64,000 nt of DNA from Sipunculus nudus (Eukaryota; Annelida; Sipuncula; Golfingiida; Sipunculidae), in contig CM049307.1 of the NCBI GenBank assembly GCA_026874595.1, positions 94,774,330 through 94,838,329 of the forward strand. The letters run 5' to 3'. The notes below the pieces were generated by a model, which saw nothing but the letters and a program-made list of their open reading frames with translations, was not told where the DNA came from and did no database searches. This document shows positions 1-14,200 of this stretch, one piece after another. The position numbers were made by a program, and so were the translations under genes. The stretch's first letter is position 1; each line of letters begins with the position of its first letter.

Positions 1-272
1 AACCCCAAGCTTTTCTTTGCAAAACTTTTGCACAATTTCTTTGCAGTTTTCTACTCCTGTTTCATCTTGACCCCTCTCTCTAATACCAAAAATTCCAATA
101 TTTGCTTTTCTAGAGTACTGTTCAAACTCAACTGACCCCCTCTGTGCCTCTCTAGCTTCTGTGCAGGACATATTTGTCACTGCTTCTAAATGAACAATCT
201 GGTCTGATAATTTTTAATTTCATTTTTCAAGCCTTCATTTTTACTTACCAGTGTCATGACTTTACTCTCTAA
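1..272 (-). pseudogene. Decayed LINE ORF1 fragment (coiled coil plus RNA-binding domain start)
   Basis: The minus strand encodes LESKVMTLVSKNEGLKNEIK and then, after a one-base frame change near 212-228, KLSDQIVHLEA, followed by EQYSRKANIGIFGIRE and ENCKEIVQKFCKEKLG. A coiled coil followed by E-x-Y-S-R-x-x-N-x-x-I-x-G-I is the hallmark of LINE ORF1 proteins of the transposase-22 type. The frameshift and the lack of a clean start show it is dead. It runs off the left edge and lies downstream of the recognised MOXD1-like exons. Confidence 0.7.
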
Positions 273-724
273 CAATGGGAACTGATGAATCAATATGATA
301 TGTCTCACAGCATTTTTCATAATGTGTCTGCAGTAAGCGCCATTTTTTCAACTGATTTTTTTTGTCTGACTGATTAAACCTCTGATATTTATGTGGGGTA
401 CTAGGATAAGAAGAAGAAGAGCTGGATACTGTTGATCTTTATATTTTTAAATTATACGTACATATCACAGAGAACACATGAGCTGAGTTACAGTTACTAT
501 TACAAATACAAAATAAATGAATGTTGTATCAAGACCCAGGAAGGCATAGATTCAAAACAAATTCAGAACAAACAAACTGTCAACATTAAATATTAAATCA
601 TGGTTCACAATAGAGCTGGTTCTGGAGGGACCTGGTGCAGGAGGGTCCACTGACCACACTCAAAGGGCTCACCCGGAGCCAACTTTTATGTAATAGTTCT
701 ATCCCGGTTTCCAAATAACAAAAG
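273..724. other. Non-coding stretch, no clear feature
   Basis: AT-rich sequence downstream of the MOXD1-like exons. It may hold the 3' UTR if the terminal exon at 725-842 is real, but no convincing AATAAA was seen on the minus strand. A GC-richer patch at about 605-690 is open on the minus strand but lacks a good acceptor. Confidence 0.4.
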
Positions 725-842
725 CTAATCAACCTGTAAATTTGTAAGACCACAATTTGTTTTCTTTAAAAAAAGCAAGAAATACTTCCCTTTTTGTAGA
801 AATTCTGTGAATTCCGCTGTCCTGGAGCACAATCCAAACTTC
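725..842 (-). CDS. Possible terminal exon of the MOXD1-like gene (two alternatives)
   Basis: After the exon 11 donor two phase-0 acceptors lie nearby. Acceptor gagttgcag gives 842-729 with 37 codons (EVWIVLQDSGIHRISTKREV onward) and a TGA stop. Acceptor aatttacag gives 733-725 with only Val-Asp and a TAG stop. Neither tail clearly resembles the vertebrate C-terminus, and the true last exon may lie beyond the left edge. Confidence 0.25.
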
Positions 843-998
843 CTGCAACTCGTCAAGACACAACCTAAAGTATTTCTGGATAAAATCTGGTATAACTGAG
901 AGAGCTACAAAAGTGTGTCTACTCTCTTTTACTGCACCAGGTGACCTCCAAATCTTACCATCTCACTAAAATTAAGACAAAGGAAATTTGAAACTCAC

Positions 999-1176
999 TG
1001 GATGTTCGAATGCCTCTTCACCATAGCAGTAGTTTCTGATATCACCGGATGCGGTGGCTTCCTGGAACGAGGCTTGCTTGCTCTGGGAATTCCAGTTTGT
1101 GGCTTCAACAGCTTGATTTAAGTTCATACCTTGGTACGGACCCGAGGCAACAACCCATTCTCCATTGACGAACTCC
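999..1176 (-). CDS. MOXD1: MOXD1-like exon 11: C-terminal part
   Basis: 178 nt, one base plus 59 codons, residues 497-556. The phase-2 end of exon 10 fixes the acceptor at ggaatattccag, giving [20 protein letters not shown], then [20 protein letters not shown] and [15 protein letters not shown]. An apparent upstream ATG (MEYSR) is in the same frame but not in the spliced protein. The family has a comparable W.....SF...........C block. Ends at a gtgagt donor, so at least one more exon exists. Confidence 0.85.
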
Positions 1177-3903
1177 CTGGAATATTCCATCGTGACTCAA
1201 ATAGAATTTCATTATGATATAAAATCGACCCTTAATAGAGCGGGATATTTGGATGGATATAAATATATCGGTTAAACATGGGATAATGTATTAATAGTTG
1301 CCTATCATTCAGTAACAAGTGTCTGGAGCCTCACATAATTCCAACTTTTTTGTTGTGCAGGAAAAGTGTGGCACCGCTGTTGACGGTACATTCCAGGATC
1401 TTGGTCCTTTTAAATTCAAAATGCATGTAAAATACTGTCAAAATTTTATCAAAAACTTGGATAGTTTTTTCTGATCCTGATGGTCCTATTGGCCTAGCTT
1501 TATCTAGAGCGAATGGGTAGTAAAGATATTTGAACATTAGACCCAAGGAGTAGGGTTGTTTCCCGATTTTAAATAAAAGTAGCAACCTCGTGAAATTAAA
1601 TTGGTAGCATTTTTAGTTGCATGAATAGGCCATTTCGAAAATACATTCTAAACTGTTAAAGCACGTAATATGCATCTAATATTTTTTGCCCTAAGATACA
1701 GTCCACCATGATATAGATAGCTAAGGTTCGAACATTTCTTATTCAAAAAATGAGCAGAAAACGCAGGCCACATAAGGTGGCGCCATCTCGAGGTGAAATG
1801 CATATATCAGTCACATGATCAATATTTCTGCCAACTTGCGTACTGGTTGGTGCAATTCATGAGATAATGATTATTACATTTTGCAATAAATAAGCAAAAA
1901 TGCTTCGATGGGCAAAGTCTTTGGAAACATTTTCCTTGTCGGAAGAATCCTTGTAAATGATTTACATGAATAACCTGAGAAAGTGCAGACAGAACTTCAA
2001 TACATGGTGCAAAATGCAGATTACATTGACATATCTCTCATTTGATATGTCTACCAAATGTGGTAATGACTGATGCATACAAGGTTACAGATTATGCACC
2101 AAATATATAAAAAACGAAAATTTACGGGTCGGGGTATTATTACATGTGCATGAATAATAAATATAAAAAAAATAATTAACAGGGTACAGATCATATCTAC
2201 CAGGCAAATTCAGGGTTTGGCTGAACATCAAATAAGATAACACGATCCTTCTTGAGAGAAGAGAAAACACATTGAAACCAGATTTGAATCATGCTAGAAG
2301 TCAGACATTTCATTGTGTTCATGTTTATGAAATAAAAAATTTGGATTCCTTCCTTTCTCAGAAATAATAGGCCTCGCTTAAATACATACTCCTTTTTTCA
2401 TGGATATTTTATGAAGAATTGCAAACCTGCTTTGAAAATAATTTTGCATAACATTTAGTGATAAACCTGACTGATGATTATAGAAATAAACATGAACTTG
2501 GTCCTCTACATTGATCTTGGATAGAATGAACTTTTGCATTAGACAGTGGCTTAATCTGCACTTTTAAAACATATCACATTTTAGAAACAAATACTTATTA
2601 AAATTTTAATAACTACCCTTTCTTCACACGTCCAATCAATATCAAAATGAATGTTTCAGAAAGATAAGCATTGATTAACCTTCAAATTGCTAATCAAACT
2701 GATCTTCGATATTTTCCTGTTAAAAAGAAATTCAAGTTTCACAGTACTTTTTAAAATTAATAAATACATCGGTTGGCAAACAAAGTATGGTTCTCAGGAA
2801 CCGTCCGCGTCAATTTTGATAAAAACAAAATAAACCTAATCATAAACAACATTTCAGAATGGTTTAAAAAATCAAATATTTCCAACAATTCAATTGGAAT
2901 CCATGATTTATTAATTCATTATCCCACAAGTTATTCAGGAATAATGTCCCAAAAATAGATTTCTGTCAATCTAAAAATTGTTCCAATTGACTGAATATAT
3001 TAGTGAAATCTGATGTAAACGTGACTAATTTATCGTGTCCTTATATCTTCTTTCAAACTATAATTTTCACTTACAGATGTTTAGTTTCTTGAAGTAGAAA
3101 AAAATATCACCAGTTCTTGACTCAAGTTAGCCAAGCAGGCCCCTTCTACGGCCGTGAGTAAACCATACATAACTAGATAAATATGTAAGATACCGGCAGC
3201 ATGAATTCCTCGATTATTTGCACATGCGTTTGAATTGTTAGAAATCAGTACCACATGGGGACAAAATAAACTTTTTTAATATATCATGAAATTCAATACG
3301 AAGTAAACTATTCTTATGAATCTTTCGGAGAGATATAGATACCGTATAAAGAGGTACAGGGACTTCCATTTTATTCCTACAATGTGATTTCCAATAATGT
3401 CGCGACAGTTAGATATAATTTTATCTAAAGAATTAATCGAATATAATCCTTGAGATATTTGAAAAATAATAAGAATAATATAGATGAACATTTTCCTGTT
3501 ATGCAAATTTTCTGAAAACCATACTTAAAGCACTGCCACGTTAATCAGTACCACATGGGGACAAAATAAACTTTTTTAATATATCATGAAATTCAATACG
3601 AAGTAAACTATTCTTATGAATCGTTTGGCGAGATATAGATACCGTATAAAGAGGTACAGGGACTTCCAGTTTATTTCTACAATGTGATTTCCAATAATGT
3701 CACGACAGTTAGATATAATTTTATCTAAAGAATTAATCGAATATAATCCTTGAGATATTTGAAAAATAATAAGAATAATATAGATGAACATTTTTCTGTT
3801 ATGCAAATTTTCTTAAAACCATACTTAAAGCACTGCCACATTAAACACAAAACAAGCATAAATTCCTTAACCCACCCTACCCTTAAAACCTCACCCCTTT
3901 CGG

Positions 3904-3938
<35 letters not shown>

Positions 3939-6900
3939 CACTAGTGTAAGATTAAAATGTTTAGCGGAGGGATTCATGATATTTTTTCTTTGTAAACAAC
4001 GATCAGCAGGCTTTACACCTCTAGCTGTGACACATCAGTAAGCCATATGCGTCTCTGCGAACATTTCCTTTTTAGGGGTGGGGTTTAAATTAACAAGATA
4101 ACACTAACAAAACATCATATACATATGTTATATGTTGTTAAACACAATAAAACCATTACAAGAAGGCACAATAAGTAATCACTTCTAAACAGTCTCATCT
4201 CCCTCCATCTGTATTTCACACATTCAAAAAATATTAAAAACTACTTTTTTATCATAAAATAGTCTGAACGGCGAAATCATAGACAGGCAGATACTAGTGA
4301 AAATAACATATACGTGAAAACAAAAATGTCCATACTTACGTCCCTGCGTTCAGGTATCTAAGAGATTCATATTGCTCAAGAAGACTGTCGCAGCGATGTA
4401 GATTTATGGCCGGATAGTAAAACATAAAACCAAAACACATCTCATCCTGTGTGCCAAATCCAACCTACAAAAATGAAAAATACCATAAAGAGGACTTTCT
4501 TTATTGTGAGTTTACGTGTTCAAGCTTGAAGTCACCTTTGTTTTAAAATGTCCTAATTAGTTCTCATCATAACCTAAATAACCTTTTAGATCGTGACATG
4601 CAGGCCAACTTTCACTACGTACCGTTATCACAATTCATTCATTATTTCATGTGGATACACAGGGAAAATGTATTTTTAAAGGGTTTTGATTCCGTAATTC
4701 TATATGACAAAGAGAGACTTATTATACATAATGTACTACTGACACATATAATAAAATATTTTAATTATATAAAGCAACATTTGAATTTTAATCGATTAAA
4801 TAAAAATATACTGATTGTACAGTTGACAAAATGCATCTCCTTATTCAATATTTATATTGCTATATACATATTTATCTACAGTGACATAAGTTCATGCATA
4901 CTGAAAGCAATTTTGGTAACTAAAAAGCATTCGAGGTGCGCATAACGGCAATTAACTTCGTCCCACAATTTAAAAATGTGTGCCTAGATAGATAGCTTAT
5001 TTGCTTTGGTCTTTCCTCGCGGACGCTTCAAGTTTGTGTTACCAAGTGATTAAGGTAAATATTTTCATCCGACAAGCGACGAGACTTGTGTTTTTACCGT
5101 CACTGATTTGTTTGAATATCTGTTTGTTTGTTTGTTAGAAACATTACTCAGAAAGTTACTAACACATATAAATGAAATTTTCTGGATAGCTCTGCAATGA
5201 TCTAAGGAACAAATGATTTTATTTTATTGGTGATCCGGATCATTATCTGGATCAAGGAATATTTTAAAAGAAAATTGCTGCATTTCTGACAATGCGATAT
5301 AGGAAGTTGCTCATTTTTTGCCACGAGATGGCGCTCAGTATCAGTATGCGATAACGTTCAGTGACTGTCCTGCTAAGTTTATCACTCATTTCTGACAATG
5401 CCATATAGGGGTTTTGAGGTGCCTGAAGAGAGGTCTGCTCTCTCTGAGCGCATTTCTAGTTTGTATATAATTCACTGCTTTACAGAGATGCTCATTTTTA
5501 TTGCACATTTTCACATTGTTGATTAAATAGATTCTAAAGAAGTAAAGCAAAACAGCTCTTTGGGATCTTGGATGATCCAGTTTGATTCCACAATAAATAT
5601 TTTAGCTCTTATTGAATATGTGGATATCAGCAAATCCTGGGCAAATATCTCAGCACATCAAACTTCCAGGCCACTCGCCGCTCGATATGCCCGGTTGTCA
5701 ACCCTGATGTTACCATAAGTTGAATATGCTATATTACGCTATATTTTAATATATATAACTGCTGAGTGGTTCTGTGTGTGTGACATTTCAAAAATAATAT
5801 ACAGAAGTATAAGGTTTTAAAAAAATAATGTATATGTTTCCAATATAGGTCTAGGAAACTTATTCTCGGTCACCACCCCCCCCCCCCCTTCCGTGCATGC
5901 ACATCCCTTCATGAGTTGATAAATTCATACTTACCGTGGTGGTAGTAGTCCTACCCGTTGTGTCGTAGTTACACCGTACCGTTATTGCGTCCCCCTGTGT
6001 AGACATTTTAAAATAATCAATGTGAAGCATAAACGCCAATATATCAAATGGAAAAAAAAAACTAAATTTTGTGTACGATCACATAACTAAATGATCAGAA
6101 AGTCGCTAGGAAAGAATATGTAAATATGAAAGTGATACTGCATTATCGGTTTCTAATTAAAAAATAAGTAATTTAAAATGCAAAATCGTGTAAAATGACC
6201 AGTTCTTAGGTTTATGAATCAAAGATCGGCCATTAGACGTAAATTTAAGTCACCGTGATCTCATTTCCGAATTTTAGTAAAATAATTAATACAACCTAAC
6301 AGATGATTATATCATATACCCTTAGGAGGGAAATCTCTGGGGTTTCTGGGCTTTAAAAGAAATTTCTCCTGGAACTGTGGATGTTCTGATTTGCTAGGAT
6401 GTGTGTGAGACTGAATAAACGACTGACTACAATATGTCATTCGCAAAAAATAGAAGGGATATCATTATTTCGGTCAGTCGTACATAATACAGTACACTTA
6501 CATTCAAATTATGTAGGAGAATAAAAGAAGGGTATGTATTCAAAGCTCAAAGAACGACGACCAAAGAGTGAACACAATAGTTCAGAACACTTTCAGCCCG
6601 CTGAGCAAATATATATCTGTGGTGCTCCATAACTCAGGAAATATAGCTTATAGTGACCTACCTTTGGTTTCGAAAGGGAAACTTTCAAGACCTGTCAGTA
6701 GGTGTAATATATGAACTTCCAGAGCCTCATGGTTAATATTGTTGGCCCGCAAACGGCCGGAAGTAAGGATAAAAAGTGATCACAATTACTCCGAACTCTT
6801 TCAGTCCGTCCGCTGAGCAAAAAAGCTCAGGTGGCGCCACCTCTCTTCAGCAACTATTAAAACTAGAAAGACGGCCGAGGAGCTGATATGACTGCTGTAA

Positions 6901-8135
6901 TCAGATGGTCTTAATATATTAGAAGGAAAATGCTCGAAAAAAATAGATAAGAAAGAAAGGATCAATGTACATTTGAGGTTTCAATAGACGAAGTCACAGC
7001 TGATTTAAATGCTGTTTTTGACGGTCTAAAATAGAAGAAACATGGGGAAAAATATAATATGCAGTTATAATTTCTAGTCTTCAGCAACTGATAAAACTAG
7101 TCATAATTATTAACTTACATGATTTCAGACCATTAAATGAAACGATGACTAAGAAACTGACTGCTGGAGTCCTTCAGCTGGAGCCACCTTTCTCCAGGGA
7201 CTGATTTTAACTGTCCATGATTAATATGGGAGGTAAGACATAGCAACCAATCATTTAGTAATTCAGATAATGGAGCTTTTGCATCATATTTTTTTCTGGG
7301 GTGCATAAACATGCCCCACAAATCAGAGTAAAAAAAGCCACAGTGACTTAATTTCCAATGAGTTTTTCAAGGACCACCCTACATATTAATTTAGAATATT
7401 TAAGGTCCCTCGGTTAAGATTTTTCCCCCTTGTTGACGGATAACCTGACGGCCGGGCGGTCGGCAAGAGGGACAAAGAATGATCGCTATAGCTCAGATGA
7501 TTTTGAGAAAACCGAGCTAAAAACTCGAAGAAAAAAGCGCGCATATCCCCAAGTCCTTAAGAGTTATAAAGGGTAGAAAAAACAGGATAAGCAACAACCT
7601 GATGTTAACCGAAGACCGAGACCTGATTTAGAGAAAAGCTTCGCCAGGTGCAAGCAATTGGCTTCATGTACAGATAGATTCCAAACATCAATTTCTAGAG
7701 TTATCTCTCATGCTTTTGAAGCACAGGTGCATTCAAATGTCCTAAAAAATTGCATGATGGAGGATGAACATTCTTTTACTTTAATTTAATAGTTAAAGAT
7801 ACCAGTGAAAAAGGGCTTGAATATACTTTCATGACAGTTAATTCAAATTATTGCAGCCTGTACTGAGAAAAGTATCCTTTGTACCTGATTCAATTGAAAA
7901 GGTCTACAGCTAAACTGTATGACACAGATCTGAAAGATTGGTTCGGCCAATGGTGCTCATACTAATATTTTTTTCTTTTTATTATTTTCACTCTGACTGC
8001 ATAAAAGGCTGCAACGCTCAAAAGAGTGTAATTTCGTTTGACTCCGCCACACGCACAAACGCTCATGAATCACCAAAACATATGGGACCAACACTGTATT
8101 GTATCAGGTGCACTTGGCTCATTATATATATATAC

Positions 8136-8201
<66 letters not shown>

Positions 8202-11200
8202 GTGTACAAAATTTGGGAGTATCTTTCCAGCCAGAGAAAAAAGAACCTGTTATTATTAACAGGCAGACAAACAACGAACGCAAGGACGCCTCACCATGTA
8301 TAAAGCTCACAGGATGTTAAACAGGAATACCGCAAATAGTGCAAATTACGCCCGTGCCATATCTTGTGACTAACTACCACATTCTACATGCGTGAATTTT
8401 GCTGAGAATGTAATTCATGTGAGAAACGTTCATAAAGAGTTTTATGAAAATCCATCATATTCCTGATAGGTTATCACGGCGACACCACAAAGTAGTCTAG
8501 TCAACTCTGACCTTATCAAGTATGCGTGGATTTTTCCCATAACCGACCTCGGGCGAGATAATATATTGGTCGGTACTTATGGCGAGTTTAGTGAAACACC
8601 ATAAAAAAATCCGATAATTAACGCGGCGACACCAAAAGTTAACGGTTGGACGGACGGACGGACCCATGGCTAACCTATAATAGGGCGTAAAAAAATTAGA
8701 CACCTACTTTCTTAACGGTGACCTCTGGTTGAAGTGTCCGCATCTCTTGAAAGTTGAAGTCGTAGAAGTTATCCTCCATTATGGGCTTCAGTTCAGTGCC
8801 GTTTCTGATGTGCATTATTGTTAATCGCCTGCCGACCAAGTGAGCGTGAGGGAAGCCCGCAAATATTTTGATTTCATTTGTTGATCCCATGCCCTATTAT
8901 AATTAGAAGAATAAGTATAGATAGGAAGCACTCACCTATTTTGTACTCATTAGCAGCAGGTAAAATTGCAATAAGCATGTATAAGACAACATTAAATTCT
9001 TGCCTTACTTTTAGCGTTAAAAAAACTGCTATTTTTCTATCTGGCGTGGTGAAGAAAACAGTGTAATAAGTGCTTTAGTTGAGAGATATTTAAAGATACT
9101 ATTATATTTATCATTGTTTCAACCTTACTTAAGAGCACATCAAATATACGTTCCAATGATTAGTCATTTATGTATCTATGTTCATTATGAAAGAGTTATA
9201 TACAACATATTTAACTCCCTCCTATTTCGCAATATAGAAGGGTTCCGATTCCTTATCCGATACACCTTATCAGCGGGTACAGGTGCAAGAGGCATGCATT
9301 TGGCAGACCAATTGACCTAACTTTGGGTGATCAGGAATATAAATAAATAACTAATCTGTGTATTCATTTCTGTAACAGTTGAAATGGTGAATGGCCTTCT
9401 AATGTAGCAGAAACTACTCCTTGTTCCAAACAGGGAAACGTATGCTTTGGTTGAGATATAATTAAACAAATTATTATATTTATCAACAGGGAAACATTTG
9501 CCAAACGTGTATATGAATGGTTTACATTTCTCTCCCGATAAAGGATTAGTTATCATATATTAAAAGATACCTTCTATTTATTGCACCCTGTTTGTATTTT
9601 TGTAATGGACTAAATAGAAAAAAACCGTAAAGAGTCAACATCCTTGATAAGTGACGGAAAAAGTAATGCGAGTGGTACCCAGTCTGTCTTTACAAAGCTC
9701 TCTTATCAAGTATCACCCGAGGATGAACCCCTACCCCGAGAAAAAAAACATAACACAAACTGGATTGTGTATTTTTGGCCAATATTATTTACAGTGTAAA
9801 GTGTACTCTGCGCTAGAAACACCTTGTGGATATATATTTTTATCATCCATAAATGAACAAAATTTATCGCAATTAAAATAATTCACACCAATCTACAATA
9901 ACAATAGTTCCAGTGTTTATAGGAGCTCAGAGTCAAAATCCATGCCGGCTGAATATCAGAAGCACGCTGAGAAGTCAATTAATTCTTAAAACCAGCAGGG
10001 ACAATCAACGCGATAAGCCCACGACCTGCCAGTCACCTTTTTTTCTCAGTGACAGCCCAGCTAAATGCAAGTTCACAGTAATTGTTGTTACCAATGCATG
10101 TTAATAAATCGTCTACATACAACATAACAGATGAATGAGAACCTGTCCGGGAATATTATGAATCTAAGAATGATGACTTATTCAAATGATAGAATGTGAA
10201 AAAAAAATTAAATTTTCTTTAAAATTTGCCACAAAATATGTCCTGTCAATCCTTATAATGGAAATAGCTTTTCTTACAAACAAATGATTGCTTGAAGCTT
10301 TTAACGTTAATATTATGTGACCCTATATATTCTATGATACAAGAGATTCTGGAATACACAAAAACTTGTCTGGGCGACTTCATACAAGAGTAAGATGTAC
10401 GCTGTATGCTGTTGTCTCTACGGGTTTCTATTAAAGTTGTTACTTACTTTGATTTATAGAAAGAAGTAAACTGCTTAATCAGATCACCGATATAATCACT
10501 TATAATTCTATATGGCTGGCACTGAGGCCCCGACATTAAAGGGGTCCAATCACCTGTCTGACTTGATAAACTAAAGATATCCCTTAGAGTTTTTAGAAAT
10601 ATAGGCCAGAAACCGTGGATATCACCGCACACAGGCTGCTTGTTTGGTTTATATCAACGTGTTAATAATATGTTGGCTCCACCAAAATAATCAAATCAAA
10701 TTCAGCAAGGGCATCTGGCAGCAACTAAATTAGGCCAGAGCTTTGCAAGGAGCGTTATGCAACAACTGACCGTTCTATCTCCGCATGCATGCAACCTACC
10801 ACCTTTGGTTGCGTGTTTTTTCCCCATTTGTCAACATTGATGTGTTTAAAAACATTTTGTTGATAAACAAATTCATACGTCTTTCACGAAAGCCTAATAG
10901 AATTTTTCCCAACCAAGATTACCTTTAGACCTTTAATATATACTCAGAGAAACCCAGAAATCACTTAAATGTCTTTTTCAAAAGGAAGGTGAATGGGCCC
11001 CTTTAAGAGAAATTAACCAACCTGTTCCAGACATTCTCGAGTACAGTAGCCGTAGGTGTCGAGGGATGGGAAGTTTGGTGGGAAAAGCTGATACGGGAAG
11101 AGCTCCTGACCGACCTCTATCAGCCCTGCGTCGGTGGGTCGCAGGGTCGGTGTGTACCAAAGCCGAAAACCAGAGTTATCAAACCTTCCTACAACGAAAA

Positions 11201-14200
11201 ATAAATTGTGATCATGTAAACACGAGAATAGATGTTAAATTGTAAACATGAGAATAGAGTGGATTATTATATTATTCTTTCTATAAATAAAACTTTTTTT
11301 CCCTCAGAATAATTGTAAAATTGTTATTGTCGTAATTAAGATTTAAATACAATAAATCGGAGCTGAAGTGCAGAAATCTGTGGTCGAATGTTTTTTTTTT
11401 ATAACCTCTTTGATTCCCCCTGTGTCCATCAGTCAAGAAGCCGTGTTATAAGAATGTGTTCTTTTAAAGATATAACAATAAAAACCAGATGAAAAGCAAT
11501 TCAAAGTAAGAAAAAATAAGATTTATTAGTGCTGAGAACAGTTTAAACAGCAAGGACGTGAGGGGCTCTGTAATGCTTCTATTATCACCTACGTACTTTG
11601 TTTATGCGTCCAGTGCCTGTGCAACATATCAGCCAACTGGTAGCACGCAAAATAGGATGACTGAAACATGCACGTTGGTTTTGAGTAAACGTCAAGAAAA
11701 GACCGCATTAACTACTGACTGCACTGGAAAAGACCTTGGCTAAGCGAGGCGGTGATTTGTGGCGCTGACTGTCCCACACCACTGGACCTTACCAGTCGAA
11801 ATAATCAGTCAAAGAGCCGTATATTAGTTATGTGACCTGCGCGAGGTGACAGTACCTGTTTAAAGCGTTGTGCCGTAGCAAGAGAAAATTTTAATGCTCT
11901 GTCGGCGGGGGAACTATATAGTCTTAACCACTGCATCGACTTGGCCACTCTAATGTTATAAAGGAATGAATGACCTTCCACTGCGCTTTCCCGAGTAATC
12001 AGTGTTATTTTTATACCGTTTTTATTATAGTCGTTATAGCAGGAGATAGACAAGCACTGAATAACACATAAAGCACCACTAGATGCTCGTCGACAGTATT
12101 GCTAATAAATATATTAAAACATTTATAATTAAATGTTGCTGTTGTTAGTATTTCACAAATTAAACTAGTCATGTGAAACGTAAATCTCGGCAAATCTAAG
12201 TTTGTAATGAAGTTTGTCATCGATCAAAATTCTTTACGGTTACAAGCCTGAATTAAACACACTAATATCATACAGTGGAGGTCGTAAACTTTCCAAAGTG
12301 TATAATTATATATGTCATCTTTTCGATACTAAAATTCAAAGACTGACACATGCTCCATGGACATTGTTCTTAAACCTTCGCTAATCTTAGCGCCATTTCG
12401 CCCCTCTGACATTAAAGAGTCTGCAACTAGCGTACTGGCTGTCAGAGTGCCGTTACACCCTTGAGGGAAGAACGCACTTTAAGGCGCTATGAGGCTGCAA
12501 ATAGTTTCGTCATTCCTGACAACGTCTCATGGCCTTTAAGTACGTTTTCATTTGGCATATACCAGACCAACCGTTAGCTCAGTAAGTATACTTTCTAACA
12601 ACACGTAACATTAGCAGGAAAAGTTGCGTTTAACTCTGCATATTTGTCTACCCCTCCGCAAATTTGTTGAATTTCTGACCGCATGAATACAGGCATGGCT
12701 CGCACAGGTGACCGGACGCAGACAACTTTTACGCGATACAGAAAATGGTTCGTTACCATAGAAACGGAGATTCATTATGGGTTGTGAGTTCACATTTATT
12801 CTTTTGTATTAATTCTTCTTCCGTAGCCTAATGTTAAGATTACAGGTTGTTAACCACGAAATTAATGCATTATGTTAGATGACCGCTGCGAAGTATTCCT
12901 TGATAACTTGTGACACGACTCAAGTTAGGCTTACCAGCCCAATTTTTCTGCCTACCTGCTCGGGTTGTCACGGCTACGCAACCTCTGATAAAGCTCATGT
13001 AATGTAGCACGATTTTATCTGGCATTTTAAAATTGTACATTTGTTGAACTTGGCAAGGTTGTCTATCTGATCTTGTATCATATGAGAAACACAATTAATG
13101 ATTAAACACAATGTTTAGAAAGAAAATGAAAGTATAAACTGGCATCTTACCAGAAGTCATGAGTGGGTTGTCGTAGTGAACCTCCAGTCTTAAAAATGCT
13201 GAAGTAAAGCCTGGCCCCAAGGGTAATCCAACATTATCTGGGAAGTAGAAGGGCTACAACACATGTCAGGTTGTTAAGAAGCGTGCCTCATTAGAGCCGC
13301 TAATGCTTACCTTTCAAGCAACGCATATAGGAAATATAACAAAATAACATTTTAGGTTATGTGTTCATATTGTTCATATACCATATTTATAGTTGATTAA
13401 TGTTTTGATCTATATTTTAAATTAGCTTAATATCATAGTTAATAGATTAAGAAAAAGTAGGTGAAATAACAAAACAAAAATCTGAGAAAATAGAAGTTAT
13501 CACTCCGTTATCGAGACTATTCATCTATGAGCTTAGATTTTATAAAATTTGGTTATTTTAATGAATCAATAAACAAAAAAACAAACCGGAAATGGGAAAT
13601 ACTTTCAACTTACCCCTGCCCCAACAGCCCAAACAAACATGTAATAGAAACACTGGAGGAAAACATTAGAATCAAATGTGTAGCAGTCTTCGTTGTACCC
13701 GACGTTGGAGGGGTCCAGATTACTTGAACAGCCGTACATTAAAATATGATGTACCAGGTTCTCATTCCCTGCGTCGATCAGGGGGTCAATCTAGAAAAGA
13801 AAACACGTTAAGTGCCATTGATCAGAATATTAAAGTAATTACCTTGTTTGTGTCATAAAAACAAATAATTGTCACTTACAGGTCAGTACATGTGAGTGTG
13901 AAATAAAATAGACGTGGCACAACTGTTTCCATGAAAAATTTCAATTGGTACTTGGAATATTTGAGCTTGTGTATAAATTTGAAATCAGTATGAACCCTTC
14001 GTGGTAAATTGTAAAATATGTGATGAACTAGTTACAATCGATTTTGTTCACACTGTTATGCAGATAGGAAAATATGTGTGAATAATATGATTTTATTCTA
14101 TCGTCTAAAACACTCAAAGGATTCTGAAATTCAATGTGCTCAGTGTGTGTTGCTTCAGAATATTCCCAACCGTGACCAGAACTGATGTTTTCCAATGGAA

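Larger units (their letters stand above)
1177..4339 (-). other. Intron 10 of the MOXD1-like gene
   Basis: 3,163 bp, GT-AG. AT-rich, with no coding signal beyond chance. It contains the 300-bp tandem duplication at 3,244-3,843 and a (CT)n tract at 3,907-3,934. Confidence 0.85.

Noticed and set aside
1177-1190. Start of exon 11 at the ATG encoding MEYSR
   Set aside because: The phase-2 end of exon 10 requires the ttccag acceptor at 1,177-1,180; using the earlier tttgag acceptor shifts the frame and meets a stop.
1720-1740. tRNA gene suggested by GGTTCGAAC
   Set aside because: The flanks do not form a T-arm stem, and no A box or acceptor stem is found at the right distance.
3276-3806. Pair of similar 76-residue minus-strand proteins
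   Set aside because: Both arise from the 300-bp tandem duplication; no splice sites or recognisable motif.
4598-4945. 115-codon plus-strand gene in intron 9
   Set aside because: Very AT-rich, Ile/Tyr/Asn-biased composition, no motif, antisense in an intron; explained by low stop density by chance.
7938-8320. Tyr-Ile-rich proteins of 62-121 residues on both strands
   Set aside because: Translations of the (TA)n tract at 8,123-8,200.
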